Origin: Petrolisthes cinctipes
Taxonomy: Eukaryota; Arthropoda; Malacostraca; Decapoda; Porcellanidae
Assembly (NCBI GenBank): GCA_033782935.1
Contig: JAWQEG010001359.1
Span: 186,001-250,000 of the forward strand
Length of the DNA stretch: 64,000 nucleotides
Reading direction: 5' to 3'
Part shown: one piece after another, positions 1-12,600 of the stretch
Layout of the letters: the number at the start of each line of letters is the position of its first letter
Numbering within the stretch: the first letter of the stretch is position 1
The notes under the pieces: model-generated
Database searches by the model: none
What the model saw: only the letters and a program-made list of their open reading frames with translations
What the model was told of the DNA's origin: nothing
Program-made: the position numbers and the translations under genes

Positions 1-1045
1 AAATACTCTAACACGGAGTAGGCATGTACAGATCGCTTCTGGGACCCTAAAATATCGAATTTTCCGGTGTTTTGAGCCTGAATTTGAGATATAAACGGGT
101 ACTGAAGATGCGTGCACATATCGACTTTTGGGCACCTAAAACATCGATTTTGAGCATGTTTTTGGCCTGTATTTTGAAAATACTCTAACACGGAGTAGGC
201 ATGTACAGATCGCTTCTGGGACTCCTAAATATCGAATTTTCGGGTGTTTTGGGACTGAATTTGAGATATCGACTTTTTGGCACCTAAAAGATCGATTTTT
301 AGCATGTTTTTAGCCTATATTTTGAAAATATTCTAGCACAGAGTAGGCATGTACAAATCGCTTCTGGGACCCCAAAATATCTAATTTTCGGGTGTTTTGA
401 GCTTGAATTTGAGATAGAACCGAGTACAGACGATGCATGCACATATCGACTTTTAGGCACCTAAAACATCGATTTTGAGCATGTTTTGAGCCTATATTTT
501 GAAAACATTCTAGCACTGAGAAGGCATGTACAGATCGCTTCTGGGACCCAAAAATATCGAATTTTCGGGTGTTTAGGGCCAGAATTTGAGATATAAACGG
601 GTACAGAAAATGCATGCACATATCGACTTTTGGGCACATAAAAGATCGATTTTCAGTATGTTTTTGGCCTGTATTTTGAAAATACTCTAACACGGAGTAG
701 GAATGTACAGATCACTTTTGGGACCCCTAAATATCGAATTTTCGGGTGTTTTGGGCCTAAATTTGAGATATCGACTTTTTGGCACCTAAAATATCGATTT
801 TTTGCATGTTTTTAGCCTATATTTTGAAAATATTCTAGCACTGAGTAGGCATGTACAGATTGCTTCTGGGACCCCAAAATATTGAATTTTCGGGTGTTTA
901 GGGCCAGAATTTGAGATATAAACGGGTACAGAAGATGCATGCACATATCGACTTTTGGGCACCTAAAAGATCGATTTTCAGTATGTTTTTGGCCTGTATT
1001 TTGAAAATACTCTAACACGGAGTAGGCATGTACAGATCGCTTCTG
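1..1045. repeat. Partial left-family unit, copy of 8,466-9,510
   Basis: Monomers 1-177, 178-325, 326-502, 503-679, 680-827 and 828-1,004 (L, S, L, L, S, L) match 8,466 onward at offset 8,465 with only scattered substitutions. Shared oddities include the TTTTCCGGTG variant in the first monomer, AGCACTGAGAAGGC near 510 and GAGTAGGAATGTAC near 690. The match ends near 1,045, where GGGACCC continues as AAAAATATCG here but as CTAAATATTG at 9,510. Confidence 0.85.
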
Positions 1046-3370
1046 GGACCCAAAAATATCGAATTTTCGGGTGTTTAGGGCCAGAATTTTAGATATAAAC
1101 GGGTACAGAAAATACATGCACATATCGACTTTTGGGCACATAAAAGATCGATTTTCAGTATGTTTTTGGCCTGTATTTTGAAAATACTCTAACACTGAGT
1201 AGGAATGTACAGATCGCTTCTGGGACCCAAAAATATCGAAGTTTCGGGTGTTTTGGGCCTGAATTTGAGATATCGCCTTTACGCACCTAAAATATCGATT
1301 TTTTGCATGTTTTTAGCCTATATTTTGAAAATATTCTAGCACTGAGTAGGCATGTAGAGATTGCTTCTGGGACCCAAAAATATTGAATTTTCGGGTGTTT
1401 TGAGCCTGAATTTGAGATATAAACGGGTACAGAAGATACATGCACATATTGACTTTGGGCATCTAAGATATCGATTTTCAGCATGTTTTGGGCATTTATT
1501 TTGAAAATACTCTAATACGAAGTAGGAATGTACAGATCGCTTCTAGGACCCCAAAATATCGAATTTTCGGGTGTTTTGAACCTGAATTTGAGATATAAAC
1601 GTGTACTGTAGATGCATGCACATATCGACTTTTGGGCACCTAAAACATCGATTTTGAGCATGTTTTGGGCCTGTATTTTGTAAATACTTTAACACGGAAT
1701 AGGCATGTACAGATCGCTTCTGGGACACCAAAATATCGAATTTTCGGGTGTTTAGGGCCAGAATTTGAGATATAAACGGGTACAGAAGATTCATGCACAT
1801 ATTGACTTTTGTGCACCTAAAAGATCGATTTTCAGTATGTTTTTGGCCTGTATTTTGAAAATACTCTAACACGGAGTAGGCATGTACAAATCGCTTCTGG
1901 GACCCCTAAATATCGAATTTTCGGGTGTTTTGGGACTGAATTTGAGATATCGACTTTTTGGCACCTAAAAGATCGATTTTTAGCATGTTTTTAGACTATA
2001 TTTTGAAAATTTTCTAGCACTGAGAAGGCATGTACAAATCGCTTCTGGGACCCCAAAATATCGAATTTTCGGGTGTTTTGAGCTTGAATTTGAGATATAA
2101 ATGAGTACAGAAGATGCATGCACATATCGACTTTTAGGCAACTAAAATATCGATTTTGAGCATGTTTTGAGCCTATATTTTGAAAACATTCTAGCACTGA
2201 GTAGGCATGTACAGATCACTTCTGAGACCCAGAAATATCGAATTTTCGGGCATTTAGGGCCAGAATTTGAGATATAAACGGGTACAGAAGATGCATGCAC
2301 ATGTCGACTTTTGGGCACATAAAAGATCGATTTTCAGTATGTTTTTGGCCTGTATTTTGAAAATACTCTAACACGGAATAGGCATGTACAGATCGCTTCT
2401 GGGACCCCTAAATATCGAATTTTCGGGTGTTTTGGGCCTTAATTTGAGATATCGACTTTTTGGCACCTAAAATATCGATTTTTAGCATGTTTTTAGCCTA
2501 TATTTTGAAAATAATCTAGCACTGAGTAGGCATGTACAGATTGCTTCTGGGACCCCAAAATATTGAATTTTCGGGTGTTTAGGGCCAGAATTTGAGATAT
2601 AAACGGGAACAGAAGATGCATGCACATATCGACTTTTGGGCACCTAAAAGATCGATTTTCAGTATGTTTTTGGCCTGTATTTTGGAAATACTCTAACACG
2701 GAGTAGGCATGTACAGATCGCTTCTGGGACCCCTAAATATAGAATTTTCAGGTGTTTTGAGCCTGAATTTGAGATATAAACGGGTACAGAAGATGCATGC
2801 ACGTATCGAGTTTTGGGCACCTAAAACAACGATTTTGAGCATGTTTTTTGGCCAGTATTTTGTAAATACTCTAACACGGAGTAGGCATGTACAGATTGCT
2901 TCTGGGACCCCATAATATCGAATTTTCGGGTGTTTTGGGACTGAATTTGAGATATCGCCTTTACGCACCTAAAATATCGATTTTTAGCATGTTTTGAGCC
3001 TATATTTTGAAAATATTCTAGCACTGAGTAGGCATGTACAGATCGTTTCTGGGACCCCATAATATTGAATTTTCGGGTTTTTTGGGCCTGAATTTGAGAT
3101 ATCACCTTTACGCACCTAAAATATCGATTTTTAGCATGTTTTGAGCCTATATTTTGAAAATATTCTAGCACTGAGTAGGCATGTACAGATCGCTTCTGGG
3201 ACCTAAAAATATTGAATTTTCGGGTGTTTTGAGCCTGAATTTGAGATATAAACGAGTACAGAAGATGCATGCACATATCGACTTTTAGGCACCTAAAATA
3301 TCGATTTTGAGCATTTTTTGAGCCTATATTTTGAAAACATTCTAGCACTGAGTAGGCATGTACAGATCGC
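1046..3370. repeat. Partial left-family unit, copy of 4,998-7,322
   Basis: Matches the 33-monomer unit at offset 3,952. Shared rare variants include AGAATTTTAGATAT near 1,083, CGAAGTTTCGGG near 1,240, TACTTTAACACGGAATAGG near 1,687, TTTTAGACTATA near 1,990 and AAACAACGATTTTGAGC near 2,825. There are a few private substitutions. The match breaks near 3,371, where CGCTTTTGGGACCCCT replaces CGCTTCTGGGACCCCA. Confidence 0.85.
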
Positions 3371-4130
3371 TTTTGGGACCCCTAAATATCGAATTTTCGG
3401 GTGTTTTTTGCCTAAATTTGAGATATCGACTTTTTGGCACCTAAAATATCGATTTTTTGCATGTTTTTAGCCTATATTTTGAAAATATTCTAGCACTGAG
3501 TAGGCATGTACAGATTGCTTCTGGGACCCCAAAATATTGAATTTTCGGGTGTTTAGGGCCAGAATTTGAGATATAAACGGGTACAGAAGATGCATGCACA
3601 TATCGACTTTTGGGCACCTAAAAGATCGATTTTCAGTATGTTTTTGGCCTGTATTTTGAAAATACTCTAACACGGAGTAGGCATGTACAGATCGCTTCTG
3701 GGACCCCTAAATATCGAATTATCGGGTGTTTTGGGACAAAATTGGAGATATCGACTTTTTGGCACCTAAAAGATCGATTTTTAGCATGTTTTTAGCCTAT
3801 ATTATGAAAATATTCTAGCACTGAGTAGGCATGTACAGATTGCTTCTGGGACCCCAAAATATATAATTTTCGGGTGTTTTGAGCCTGAATTTGAGATATA
3901 AACGGGTACAGAAGATACATGCACATATTGACTTTAGGCATCTAAAATATCGATTTTCAGCATGTTTTGGGCCTGTATTTTGAAAATACTCTAACACGGA
4001 GTAGGCATGTACAGATCGCTTCTGGGACCCCATAATATCGAATTTTCGGGTGTTTTGGGCCTGAATTTGAGATATCGCCTTTATGCACCTAAAATATCGA
4101 TTTTTAGCATGTTTTGAGCCTATATTTTGA
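3371..4130. repeat. Linking monomers, related to 14,667-15,279
   Basis: The stretch 3,371-3,983 matches 14,667-15,279 at offset 11,296. It shares GGGACAAAATTGGAGATATC, the TATTATGAAAATATTC variant and CAAAATATATAATTTTCGGG. The S monomer at 3,984-4,130 has no separate counterpart at 15,280, where it appears fused with the next one. The downstream offset falls to 11,149, a loss of exactly 147 bp. Confidence 0.8.
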
Positions 4131-7100
4131 AAATATTCAAACACTAAGTAGGCATGTACAGATCGCTTCTGGGACCCCATAATATCGAATTTTCGGGTGT
4201 TTTGGGCCTGAATTTGAGATATCGCCTTTACGCACCTAAAATATCGATTTTTAGCATGTTTTGAGCCTATATTTTGAAAATATTCTAGCACTGAGTAGGC
4301 ATGTACAGATCGCTTCTGGGACCCAAAAAGATCGAATTTTCGGGTGTTTTGAGCCTGAATTTGAGATATAAACGAGTATAAAAGATGCATGCACATATCG
4401 ACTTTTGGGAACCTAAAATATCGATTTTGAGCATGTTTTGAGCCTATATTTTGAAAACATTCTAGCACTGAGTAGGCATGTACAGAGCGCTTCTGGGACC
4501 CCCAAATATTGAATTTTCGGGTGTTTAGGGCCAGAATTTGAGATATAAACGGGTACAGAAGATGCATGCACATATCGACTTTTGGGCACCTAAAAGATCG
4601 ATTTTCAGTATGTTTTTGGCCTGTATTTTGAAAATACTCTAACACGGAGTAGGCATGTACAGATCGCTTCTGGGACCCCTAAATATCGAATTATCGGGTG
4701 TTTTGGGACAAAATTTGAGATATCGACTTTTTGGCACCTAAAAGATCGATTTTTAGCATGTTTTTAGCCTATATTTTGAAAATATTCTAGCACAGAGTAG
4801 GCATGTACAAATCGCTTCTGCGACCCCAAAATATCTAATTTTCGGGTGTTTTGAGCTTGAATTTGAGATAGAACCGAGTACAGACGATGCATGCACATAT
4901 CGACTTTTAGGCACCTAAAATATCGATTTTGAGCATGTTTTGAGCCTATATTTTGAAAACATTCTAGCACTGAGTAGGCATGTACAGATCGCTTCTGGGA
5001 CCCAAAAATATCGAATTTTCGGGTGTTTAGGGCCAGAATTTTAGATATAAACGGGTACAGAAAATACATGCACATATCGACTTTTGGGCACATAAAAGAT
5101 CGATTTTCAGTATGTTTTTGGCCTGTATTTTGAAAATACTCTAACACTGAGTAGGAATGTACAGATCGCTTCTGGGACCCAAAAATATCGAAGTTTCGGG
5201 TGTTTTGGGCCTGAATTTGAGATATCGCCTTTACGCACCTAAAATATCGATTTTTTGCATGTTTTTAGCCTATATTTTGAAAATATTCTAGCACTGAGTA
5301 GGCATGTAGAGATTGCTTCTGGGACCCAAAAATATTGAATTTTCGGGTGTTTTGAGCCTGAATTTGAGATATAAACGGGTACAGAAGATACATGCACATA
5401 TTGACTTTGGGCATCTAAGATATCGATTTTCAGCATGTTTTGGGCATTTATTTTGAAAATACTCTAACACGAAGTAGGAATGTACAGATCGCTTCTAGGA
5501 CCCCAAAATATCGAATTTTCGGGTGTTTTGAACCTGAATTTGAGATATAAACGTGTACTGTAGATGCATGCACATATCGACTTTTGGGCACCTAAAACAT
5601 CGATTTTGAGCATGTTTTGGGCCTGTATTGTGTAAATACTTTAACACGGAATAGGCATGTACAGATCGCTTCTGGGACCCCAAAATATCGAATTTTCGGG
5701 TGTTTAGGGCCAGAATTTGAGATATAAACGGGTACAGAAGATTCATGCACATATTGACTTTTGTGCACCTAAAAGATCGATTTTCAGTATGTTTTTGGCC
5801 TGTATTTTGAAAATACTCTAACACGGAGTAGGCATGTACAAATCGCTTCTGGGACCCCTAAATATCGAATTTTCGGGTGTTTTGGGACTGAATTTGAGAT
5901 ATCGACTTTTTGGCACCTAAAAGATCGATTTTTAGCATGTTTTTAGACTATATTTTGAAAATTTTCTAGCACTGAGAAGGCATGTACAAATCGCTTCTGG
6001 GACCCCAAAATATCGAATTTTCGGGTGTTTTGAGCCTGAATTTGAGATATAAATGAGTACAGAAGATGCATGCACATATCGACTTTTAGGCAACTAAAAT
6101 ATCGATTTTGAGCATGTTTTGAGCCTATATTTTGAAAACTTTCTAGCACTGAGTAGGCATGTACAGATCACTTCTGAGACCCAGAAATATCGAATTTTCG
6201 GGCATTTAGGGCCAGAATTTGAGATATAAACGGGTACAGAAGATGCATGCACATGTCGACTTTTGGGCACATAAAAGATCGATTTTCAGTATGTTTTTGG
6301 CCTGTATTTTGAAAATACTCTAACACGGAATAGGCATGTACAGATCGCTTCTGGGACCCCTAAATATCGAATTTTCGGGTGTTTTGGGCCTTAATTTGAG
6401 ATATCGACTTTTTGGCACCTAAAATATCGATTTTTAGCATGTTTTTAGCCTATATTTTGAAAATATTCTAGCACTGAGTAGGCATGTACAGATTGCTTCT
6501 GGGACCCCAAAATATTGAATTTTCGGGTGTTTAGGGCCAGAATTTGAGATATAAACGGGTACAGAAGATGCATGCACATATCGACTTTTGGGCACCTAAA
6601 AGATCGATTTTCAGTATGTTTTTGGCCTGTATTTTGGAAATACTCTAACACGGAGTAGGCATGTACAGATCGCTTCTGGGACCCCTAAATATAGAATTTT
6701 CAGGTGTTTTGAGCCTGAATTTGAGATATAAACGGGTACAGAAGATGCATGCACGTATCGACTTTTGGGCACCTAAAACAACGATTTTGAGCATGGTTTT
6801 TGGCCAGTATTTTGTAAATACTCTAACACGGAGTAGGCATTTATAGATCGCTTCTGGGACCCCATAATATCGAATTTTCGGGTGTTTTGGGACTGAATTT
6901 GAGATATCGCCTTTACGCACCTAAAATATCGATTTTTAGCATGTTTTGAGCCTATATTTTGAAAATATTCTAGCACTGAGTAGGCATGTACAGATCGTTT
7001 CTGGGACCCCATAATATTGAATTTTCGGGTTTTTTGGGCCTGAATTTGAGATATCACCTTTATGCACCTAAAATATCGATTTTTAGCATGTTTTGAGCCT

Positions 7101-8505
7101 ATATTTTGAAAATATTCTAGCACTGAGTAGGCATGTACAGATCGCTTCTGGGACCTAAAAATATTGAATTTTCGGGTGTTTTGAGCCTGAATTTGAGATA
7201 TAAACGAGTACAGAAGATGCATGCACATATCGACTTTTAGGCATCTAAAATATCGATTTTGAGCATTTTTTGAGCCTATATTTTGAAAACATTCTAGCAC
7301 TGAGTAGGCATGTACAGATCGCTTCTGGGACCCCAAAATATCGAATTTTCGGGTGTTTAGGGCCAGAATTTGAGATATAAACGGGTACAGAAGATGCATG
7401 CACATATCGACTTTTGGGCACCTAAAAGATCGATTTTCAGTATGTTTTTGGCCTATATTTTGAAAATACTCTAACACGGAGTAGGCATGTACAGATCCCT
7501 ACTGGGACCCTTAATATCGAATTTTCGGGTGTTTTGGGACTGAATTTGAGATATCGACTTTTTGGCACCTAAAATATCGATTTTTAGAATGTTTTTAGCC
7601 TATATTTTAAAAATATTCTAGCAATGAGTAGGCATGTACAGATTGCTTCTGGGACCCAAAAATATTGATTTTTCGGGTGTTTAGGGCCAGAATTTGAGAT
7701 ATAAACGGGTACAGAAGATGCATGCACATATCGACTTTTGGGCACCTAAAGGATCGATTTTCAGTATGTTTTTGGCCTGTATTTTGAAAATACTCTAACA
7801 CGGAGTAGGCATGTACAGATCGCTTCTGGGACCCCTAAATATCAAATTTTGGGTGTTTTTGGGACTAAATTTGAGATATCGACTTTTTGGCACCTAAAGG
7901 ATCGATTTTTAGCATGTTTTTAGCCTATATTTCGAAAATATTCTAGCACTGAGTAGGCATGTAGAGATTGCTTCTGGGACCCAAAAATATTGAATTTTCG
8001 GGTGTTTTGAGCCTCAATTTGAGATATAAACGGGTACAGAAGATACATGCACATATTGACTTTGTGCATCTAAGATATCGATTTTCAGCATGTTTTGGGC
8101 ATATATTTTGAAAATACTCTAACACGGAGTAGGCATGTACAGATCGCTTCTGGGACCCCAAAATATCGAATTTTCGGGTGTTTTGAGCCTGAATTTGAGA
8201 TATAAACGGGTACTGAAGATGCATGCACATAACGACTTTTGGGCACCTAAAACATCGATTTTGAGCATGTTTTGGGACTGTATTTTGTAAATACTCTAAC
8301 ACGGAGTAGGCATGTACAGATCGCTTCTGGGACCCCAAAATATCGAATTTTCGGGTGTTTAGGGACAGAATTTGAGATATAAACGGGTACAGAAGATGCA
8401 TGCACATATCGATTTTTGGGCACCAAAAAGATCGATTTTCAGTATGTTTTTAGCCTGTATTTTGAAAATACTCTAACACGGAGTAGGCATGTACAGATCG
8501 CTTCT

Positions 8506-8594
8506 GGGACCCTAAAATATCGAATTTTCCGGTGTTTTGAGCCTGAATTTGAGATATAAACGGGTACTGAAGATGCGTGCACATATCGACTTTT
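8506..8594. repeat. Half-monomer A (89 bp) of an ancient internal duplication
   Basis: From GGGACC to the base before GGGCACC. The order of landmarks is GGGACC, TAAAATATCGA, TTTT, a G-rich spacer, GTTTTGAGCC, an ATTTGAGATAT segment, GCATGCACATATCGACTTTT. Half B (8,595-8,682) carries the same landmarks in the same order and spacing: GGGCACC, TAAAACATCGA, TTTT, GAGCATGTTTTTGGCC, TATTTTGAAAATA, GGCATGTACAGATCGCTTCT. A hand alignment of a typical monomer gives roughly two-thirds identity with single-base gaps. Confidence 0.8.
8558..8586. repeat. 29-bp block that separates L from S monomers
   Basis: The block begins AAACGGGTAC and ends GCACATAT, and lies wholly within half A. ATAT stands immediately before the block and also ends it, so removal between the two ATAT copies gives the S monomer exactly. 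In most L monomers, though not in this copy, the block contains the 8-bp palindrome TGCATGCA. Because half A shares ancestry with half B across this region, the S class is more simply a deletion derivative than the L class an insertion. Confidence 0.88.
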
Positions 8595-8682
8595 GGGCAC
8601 CTAAAACATCGATTTTGAGCATGTTTTTGGCCTGTATTTTGAAAATACTCTAACACGGAGTAGGCATGTACAGATCGCTTCT
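8595..8682. repeat. Half-monomer B (88 bp) of an ancient internal duplication
   Basis: From GGGCACC to the base before the next GGGACC. Its closing block, GCATGTACAGATCGCTTCT, aligns with GCATGCACATATCGACTTTT that closes half A, at 16 of 20 columns including one gap. Halves of 89 and 88 bp sum to exactly 177 bp, so the present monomer is best read as a fixed dimer of an older repeat of about 88 bp. Confidence 0.8.
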
Positions 8683-8790
8683 GGGACCCCTAAATATCGA
8701 ATTTTCGGGTGTTTTGGGACTGAATTTGAGATATCGACTTTTTGGCACCTAAAAGATCGATTTTTAGCATGTTTTTAGCCTATATTTTGA
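8643..8790. repeat. Representative short (S) monomer, 148-bp subtype
   Basis: It matches the L monomer except that a 29-bp block between GAGATAT and CGACTTTTT is absent. The 148-bp subtype reads GATATCGACTTTTTGGCACC across the join. The tail is nearly always GCCTATATTTTG followed by AAATATTCTAGCAC. S monomers make up 12 of 33 units in the left-hand repeat and 16 of 36 in the right-hand repeat. Confidence 0.94.
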
Positions 8791-9616
8791 AAATATTCTA
8801 TGACAGAGTAGGCATGTACAAATCGCTTCTGGGACCCCAAAATATCTAATTTTCGGGTGTTTTGAGCTTGAATTTGAGATAGAACCGAGTACAGACGATG
8901 CATGCACATATCGACTTTTAGGCACCTAAAATATCGATTTTGAGCATGTTTTGAGCCTATATTTTGAAAACATTCTAGCACTGAGAAGGCATGTACAGAT
9001 CGCTTCTGGGACCCAAAAATATCGAATTTTCGGGTGTTTAGGGCCAGAATTTGAGATATAAACGGGTACAGAAAATGCATGCACATATCGACTTTTGGGC
9101 ACATAAAAGATCGATTTTCAGTATGTTTTTGGCCTGTATTTTGAAAATACTCTAACACGGAGTAGGAATGTACAGATCGCTTTTGGGACCCCTAAATATC
9201 GAATTTTCGGGTGTTTTGGGCCTAAATTTGAGATATCGACTTTTTGGCACCTAAAATATCGATTTTTTGCATGTTTTTAGCCTATATTTTGAAAATATTC
9301 TAGCACTGAGTAGGCATGTACAGATTGCTTATGGGACCCCAAAATATTGAATTTTCGGGTGTTTAGGGCCAGAATTTGAGATATAAACGGGTACAGAAGA
9401 TGCATGCACATATCGACTTTTGGGCACCTAAAAGATCGATTTTCAGTATGTTTTTGGCCTGTATTTTGAAAATACTCTAACACGGAGTAGGCATGTACAG
9501 ATCCCTTCTGGGACCCCTAAATATTGAATTTTCGGGTGTTTTGGGACTGAACTTGAGATATCGCCTTTATGCACCTAAAATATCGATTTTTAGCATGTTT
9601 TGAGCCTATATTTTGA

Positions 9617-12600
9617 AAATATTCAAACACTAAGTAGGCATGTACAGATCGCTTCTGGGACCCCATAATATCGAATTTTCGGGTGTTTTGGGCCTGAATT
9701 TGAGATATCGCCTTTACGCACCTAAAATATCGATTTTTAGCATGTTTTGAGCCTATATTTTGAAAATATTCTAGCACTGAGTAGGCATGTACAGATCGCT
9801 TCTGGGACCCAAAAAGATCGAATTTTCGGGTGTTTTGAGCCTGAATTTGAGATATAAACGAGTATAAAAGATGCATGCACATATCGACTTTTGGGAACCT
9901 AAAATATCGATTTTGAGCATGTTTTGAGCCTATATTTTGAAAACATTCTAGCACTGAGTAGGCATGTACAGAGCGCTTCTGGGACCCCCAAATATTGAAT
10001 TTTCGGGTGTTTAGGGCCAGAATTTGAGATATAAACGGGTACAGAAGATGCATGCACATATCGACTTTTGGGCACCTAAAAGATCGATTTTCAGTATGTT
10101 TTTGGCCTGTATTTTGAAAATACTCTAACACGGAGTAGGCATGTACAGATCGCTTCTGGGACCCCTAAATATCGAATTATCGGGTGTTTTGGGACAAAAT
10201 TTGAGATATCGACTTTTTGGCACCTAAAAGATCGATTTTTAGCATGTTTTTAGCCTATATTTTGAAAATATTCTAGCACAGAGTAGGCATGTACAAATCG
10301 CTTCTGCGACCCCAAAATATCTAATTTTCGGGTGTTTTGAGCTTGAATTTGAGATAGAACCGAGTACAGACGATGCATGCACATATCGACTTTTAGGCAC
10401 CTAAAATATCGATTTTGAGCATGTTTTGAGCCTATATTTTGAAAACATTCTAGCACTGAGTAGGCATGTACAGATCGCTTCTGGGACCCAAAAATATCGA
10501 ATTTTCGGGTGTTTAGGGCCAGAATTTTAGATATAAACGGGTACAGAAAATACATGCACATATCGACTTTTGGGCACATAAAAGATCGATTTTCAGTATG
10601 TTTTTGGCCTGTATTTTGAAAATACTCTAACACTGAGTAGGAATGTACAGATCGCTTCTGGGACCCAAAAATATCGAAGTTTCGGGTGTTTTGGGCCTGA
10701 ATTTGAGATATCGCCTTTACGCACCTAAAATATCGATTTTTTGCATGTTTTTAGCCTATATTTTGAAAATATTCTAGCACTGAGTAGGCATGTAGAGATT
10801 GCTTCTGGGACCCAAAAATATTGAATTTTCGGGTGTTTTGAGCCTGAATTTGAGATATAAACGGGTACAGAAGATACATGCACATATTGACTTTGGGCAT
10901 CTAAGATATCGATTTTCAGCATGTTTTGGGCATTTATTTTGAAAATACTCTAACACGAAGTAGGAATGTACAGATCGCTTCTAGGACCCCAAAATATCGA
11001 ATTTTCGGGTGTTTTGAACCTGAATTTGAGATATAAACGTGTACTGTAGATGCATGCACATATCGACTTTTGGGCACCTAAAACATCGATTTTGAGCATG
11101 TTTTGGGCCTGTATTGTGTAAATACTTTAACACGGAATAGGCATGTACAGATCGCTTCTGGGACCCCAAAATATCGAATTTTCGGGTGTTTAGGGCCAGA
11201 ATTTGAGATATAAACGGGTACAGAAGATTCATGCACATATTGACTTTTGTGCACCTAAAAGATCGATTTTCAGTATGTTTTTGGCCTGTATTTTGAAAAT
11301 ACTCTAACACGGAGTAGGCATGTACAAATCGCTTCTGGGACCCCTAAATATCGAATTTTCGGGTGTTTTGGGACTGAATTTGAGATATCGACTTTTTGGC
11401 ACCTAAAAGATCGATTTTTAGCATGTTTTTAGACTATATTTTGAAAATTTTCTAGCACTGAGAAGGCATGTACAAATCGCTTCTGGGACCCCAAAATATC
11501 GAATTTTCGGGTGTTTTGAGCCTGAATTTGAGATATAAATGAGTACAGAAGATGCATGCACATATCGACTTTTAGGCAACTAAAATATCGATTTTGAGCA
11601 TGTTTTGAGCCTATATTTTGAAAACTTTCTAGCACTGAGTAGGCATGTACAGATCACTTCTGAGACCCAGAAATATCGAATTTTCGGGCATTTAGGGCCA
11701 GAATTTGAGATATAAACGGGTACAGAAGATGCATGCACATGTCGACTTTTGGGCACATAAAAGATCGATTTTCAGTATGTTTTTGGCCTGTATTTTGAAA
11801 ATACTCTAACACGGAATAGGCATGTACAGATCGCTTCTGGGACCCCTAAATATCGAATTTTCGGGTGTTTTGGGCCTTAATTTGAGATATCGACTTTTTG
11901 GCACCTAAAATATCGATTTTTAGCATGTTTTTAGCCTATATTTTGAAAATATTCTAGCACTGAGTAGGCATGTACAGATTGCTTCTGGGACCCCAAAATA
12001 TTGAATTTTCGGGTGTTTAGGGCCAGAATTTGAGATATAAACGGGTACAGAAGATGCATGCACATATCGACTTTTGGGCACCTAAAAGATCGATTTTCAG
12101 TATGTTTTTGGCCTGTATTTTGGAAATACTCTAACACGGAGTAGGCATGTACAGATCGCTTCTGGGACCCCTAAATATAGAATTTTCAGGTGTTTTGAGC
12201 CTGAATTTGAGATATAAACGGGTACAGAAGATGCATGCACGTATCGACTTTTGGGCACCTAAAACAACGATTTTGAGCATGGTTTTTGGCCAGTATTTTG
12301 TAAATACTCTAACACGGAGTAGGCATTTATAGATCGCTTCTGGGACCCCATAATATCGAATTTTCGGGTGTTTTGGGACTGAATTTGAGATATCGCCTTT
12401 ACGCACCTAAAATATCGATTTTTAGCATGTTTTGAGCCTATATTTTGAAAATATTCTAGCACTGAGTAGGCATGTACAGATCGTTTCTGGGACCCCATAA
12501 TATTGAATTTTCGGGTTTTTTGGGCCTGAATTTGAGATATCACCTTTATGCACCTAAAATATCGATTTTTAGCATGTTTTGAGCCTATATTTTGAAAATA

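Larger units (their letters stand above)
8466..8642. repeat. Representative long (L) monomer, 177 bp
   Basis: This is a typical long monomer, delimited from one AAATACTCTAAC landmark to the next. It contains the anchor GGCATGTACAGATCGCTTCT, then GGGACC, the CGAATTTT core, the GATATAAACGGGTAC segment, TGCACATATCGACTTTT, GGGCACC, ACATCGATTTTGAGC and CCTGTATTTTG. Most L monomers are exactly 177 bp. Frequent variants are 176 (one base lost near GACTTTGGGC) and 178 (one extra T in the GTTTTTGGGCC run). Two junction styles follow L monomers: AAATACTCTAACACGG after CCTGTATTTTG, and AAACATTCTAGCACTG after CCTATATTTTG. Confidence 0.95.
4131..9616. repeat. 33-monomer higher-order unit, copy 1 (5,486 bp)
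   Basis: I parsed all boundaries: 21 L and 12 S monomers in the order S, 2L, S, 2L, S, 3L, S, 2L, S, 2L, 2S, 2L, S, L, S, 4L, S, 2L, S, L, S. The unit recurs immediately downstream at offset 5,486. Diagnostic variants include CTTCTGCGACCCC near 4,819, CGAAGTTTCGGG near 5,190, GTATTGTGTAAATACTTTAAC near 5,626, TATCAAATTTTGGGTG near 7,840 and TTCTATGACAGAG near 8,797. Its last monomer (9,470-9,616) is a hybrid: the front resembles the 14,956 monomer and the rear resembles the CTTTATGCACC monomer at 3,984. This is the recombination junction. Confidence 0.92.

Noticed and set aside
2709..2915. Short plus-strand open frames of about 61-68 codons recurring at many unit starts
   Set aside because: They are plus-strand read-throughs of one monomer and copy wherever that monomer copies. 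Nothing supports translation.
8570..8582. RY-type CATGCA motif inside the 29-bp block as a transcription factor site
   Set aside because: The motif is present in most L monomers, but the element occurs by chance in AT-rich repeats and there is no gene nearby for it to regulate.
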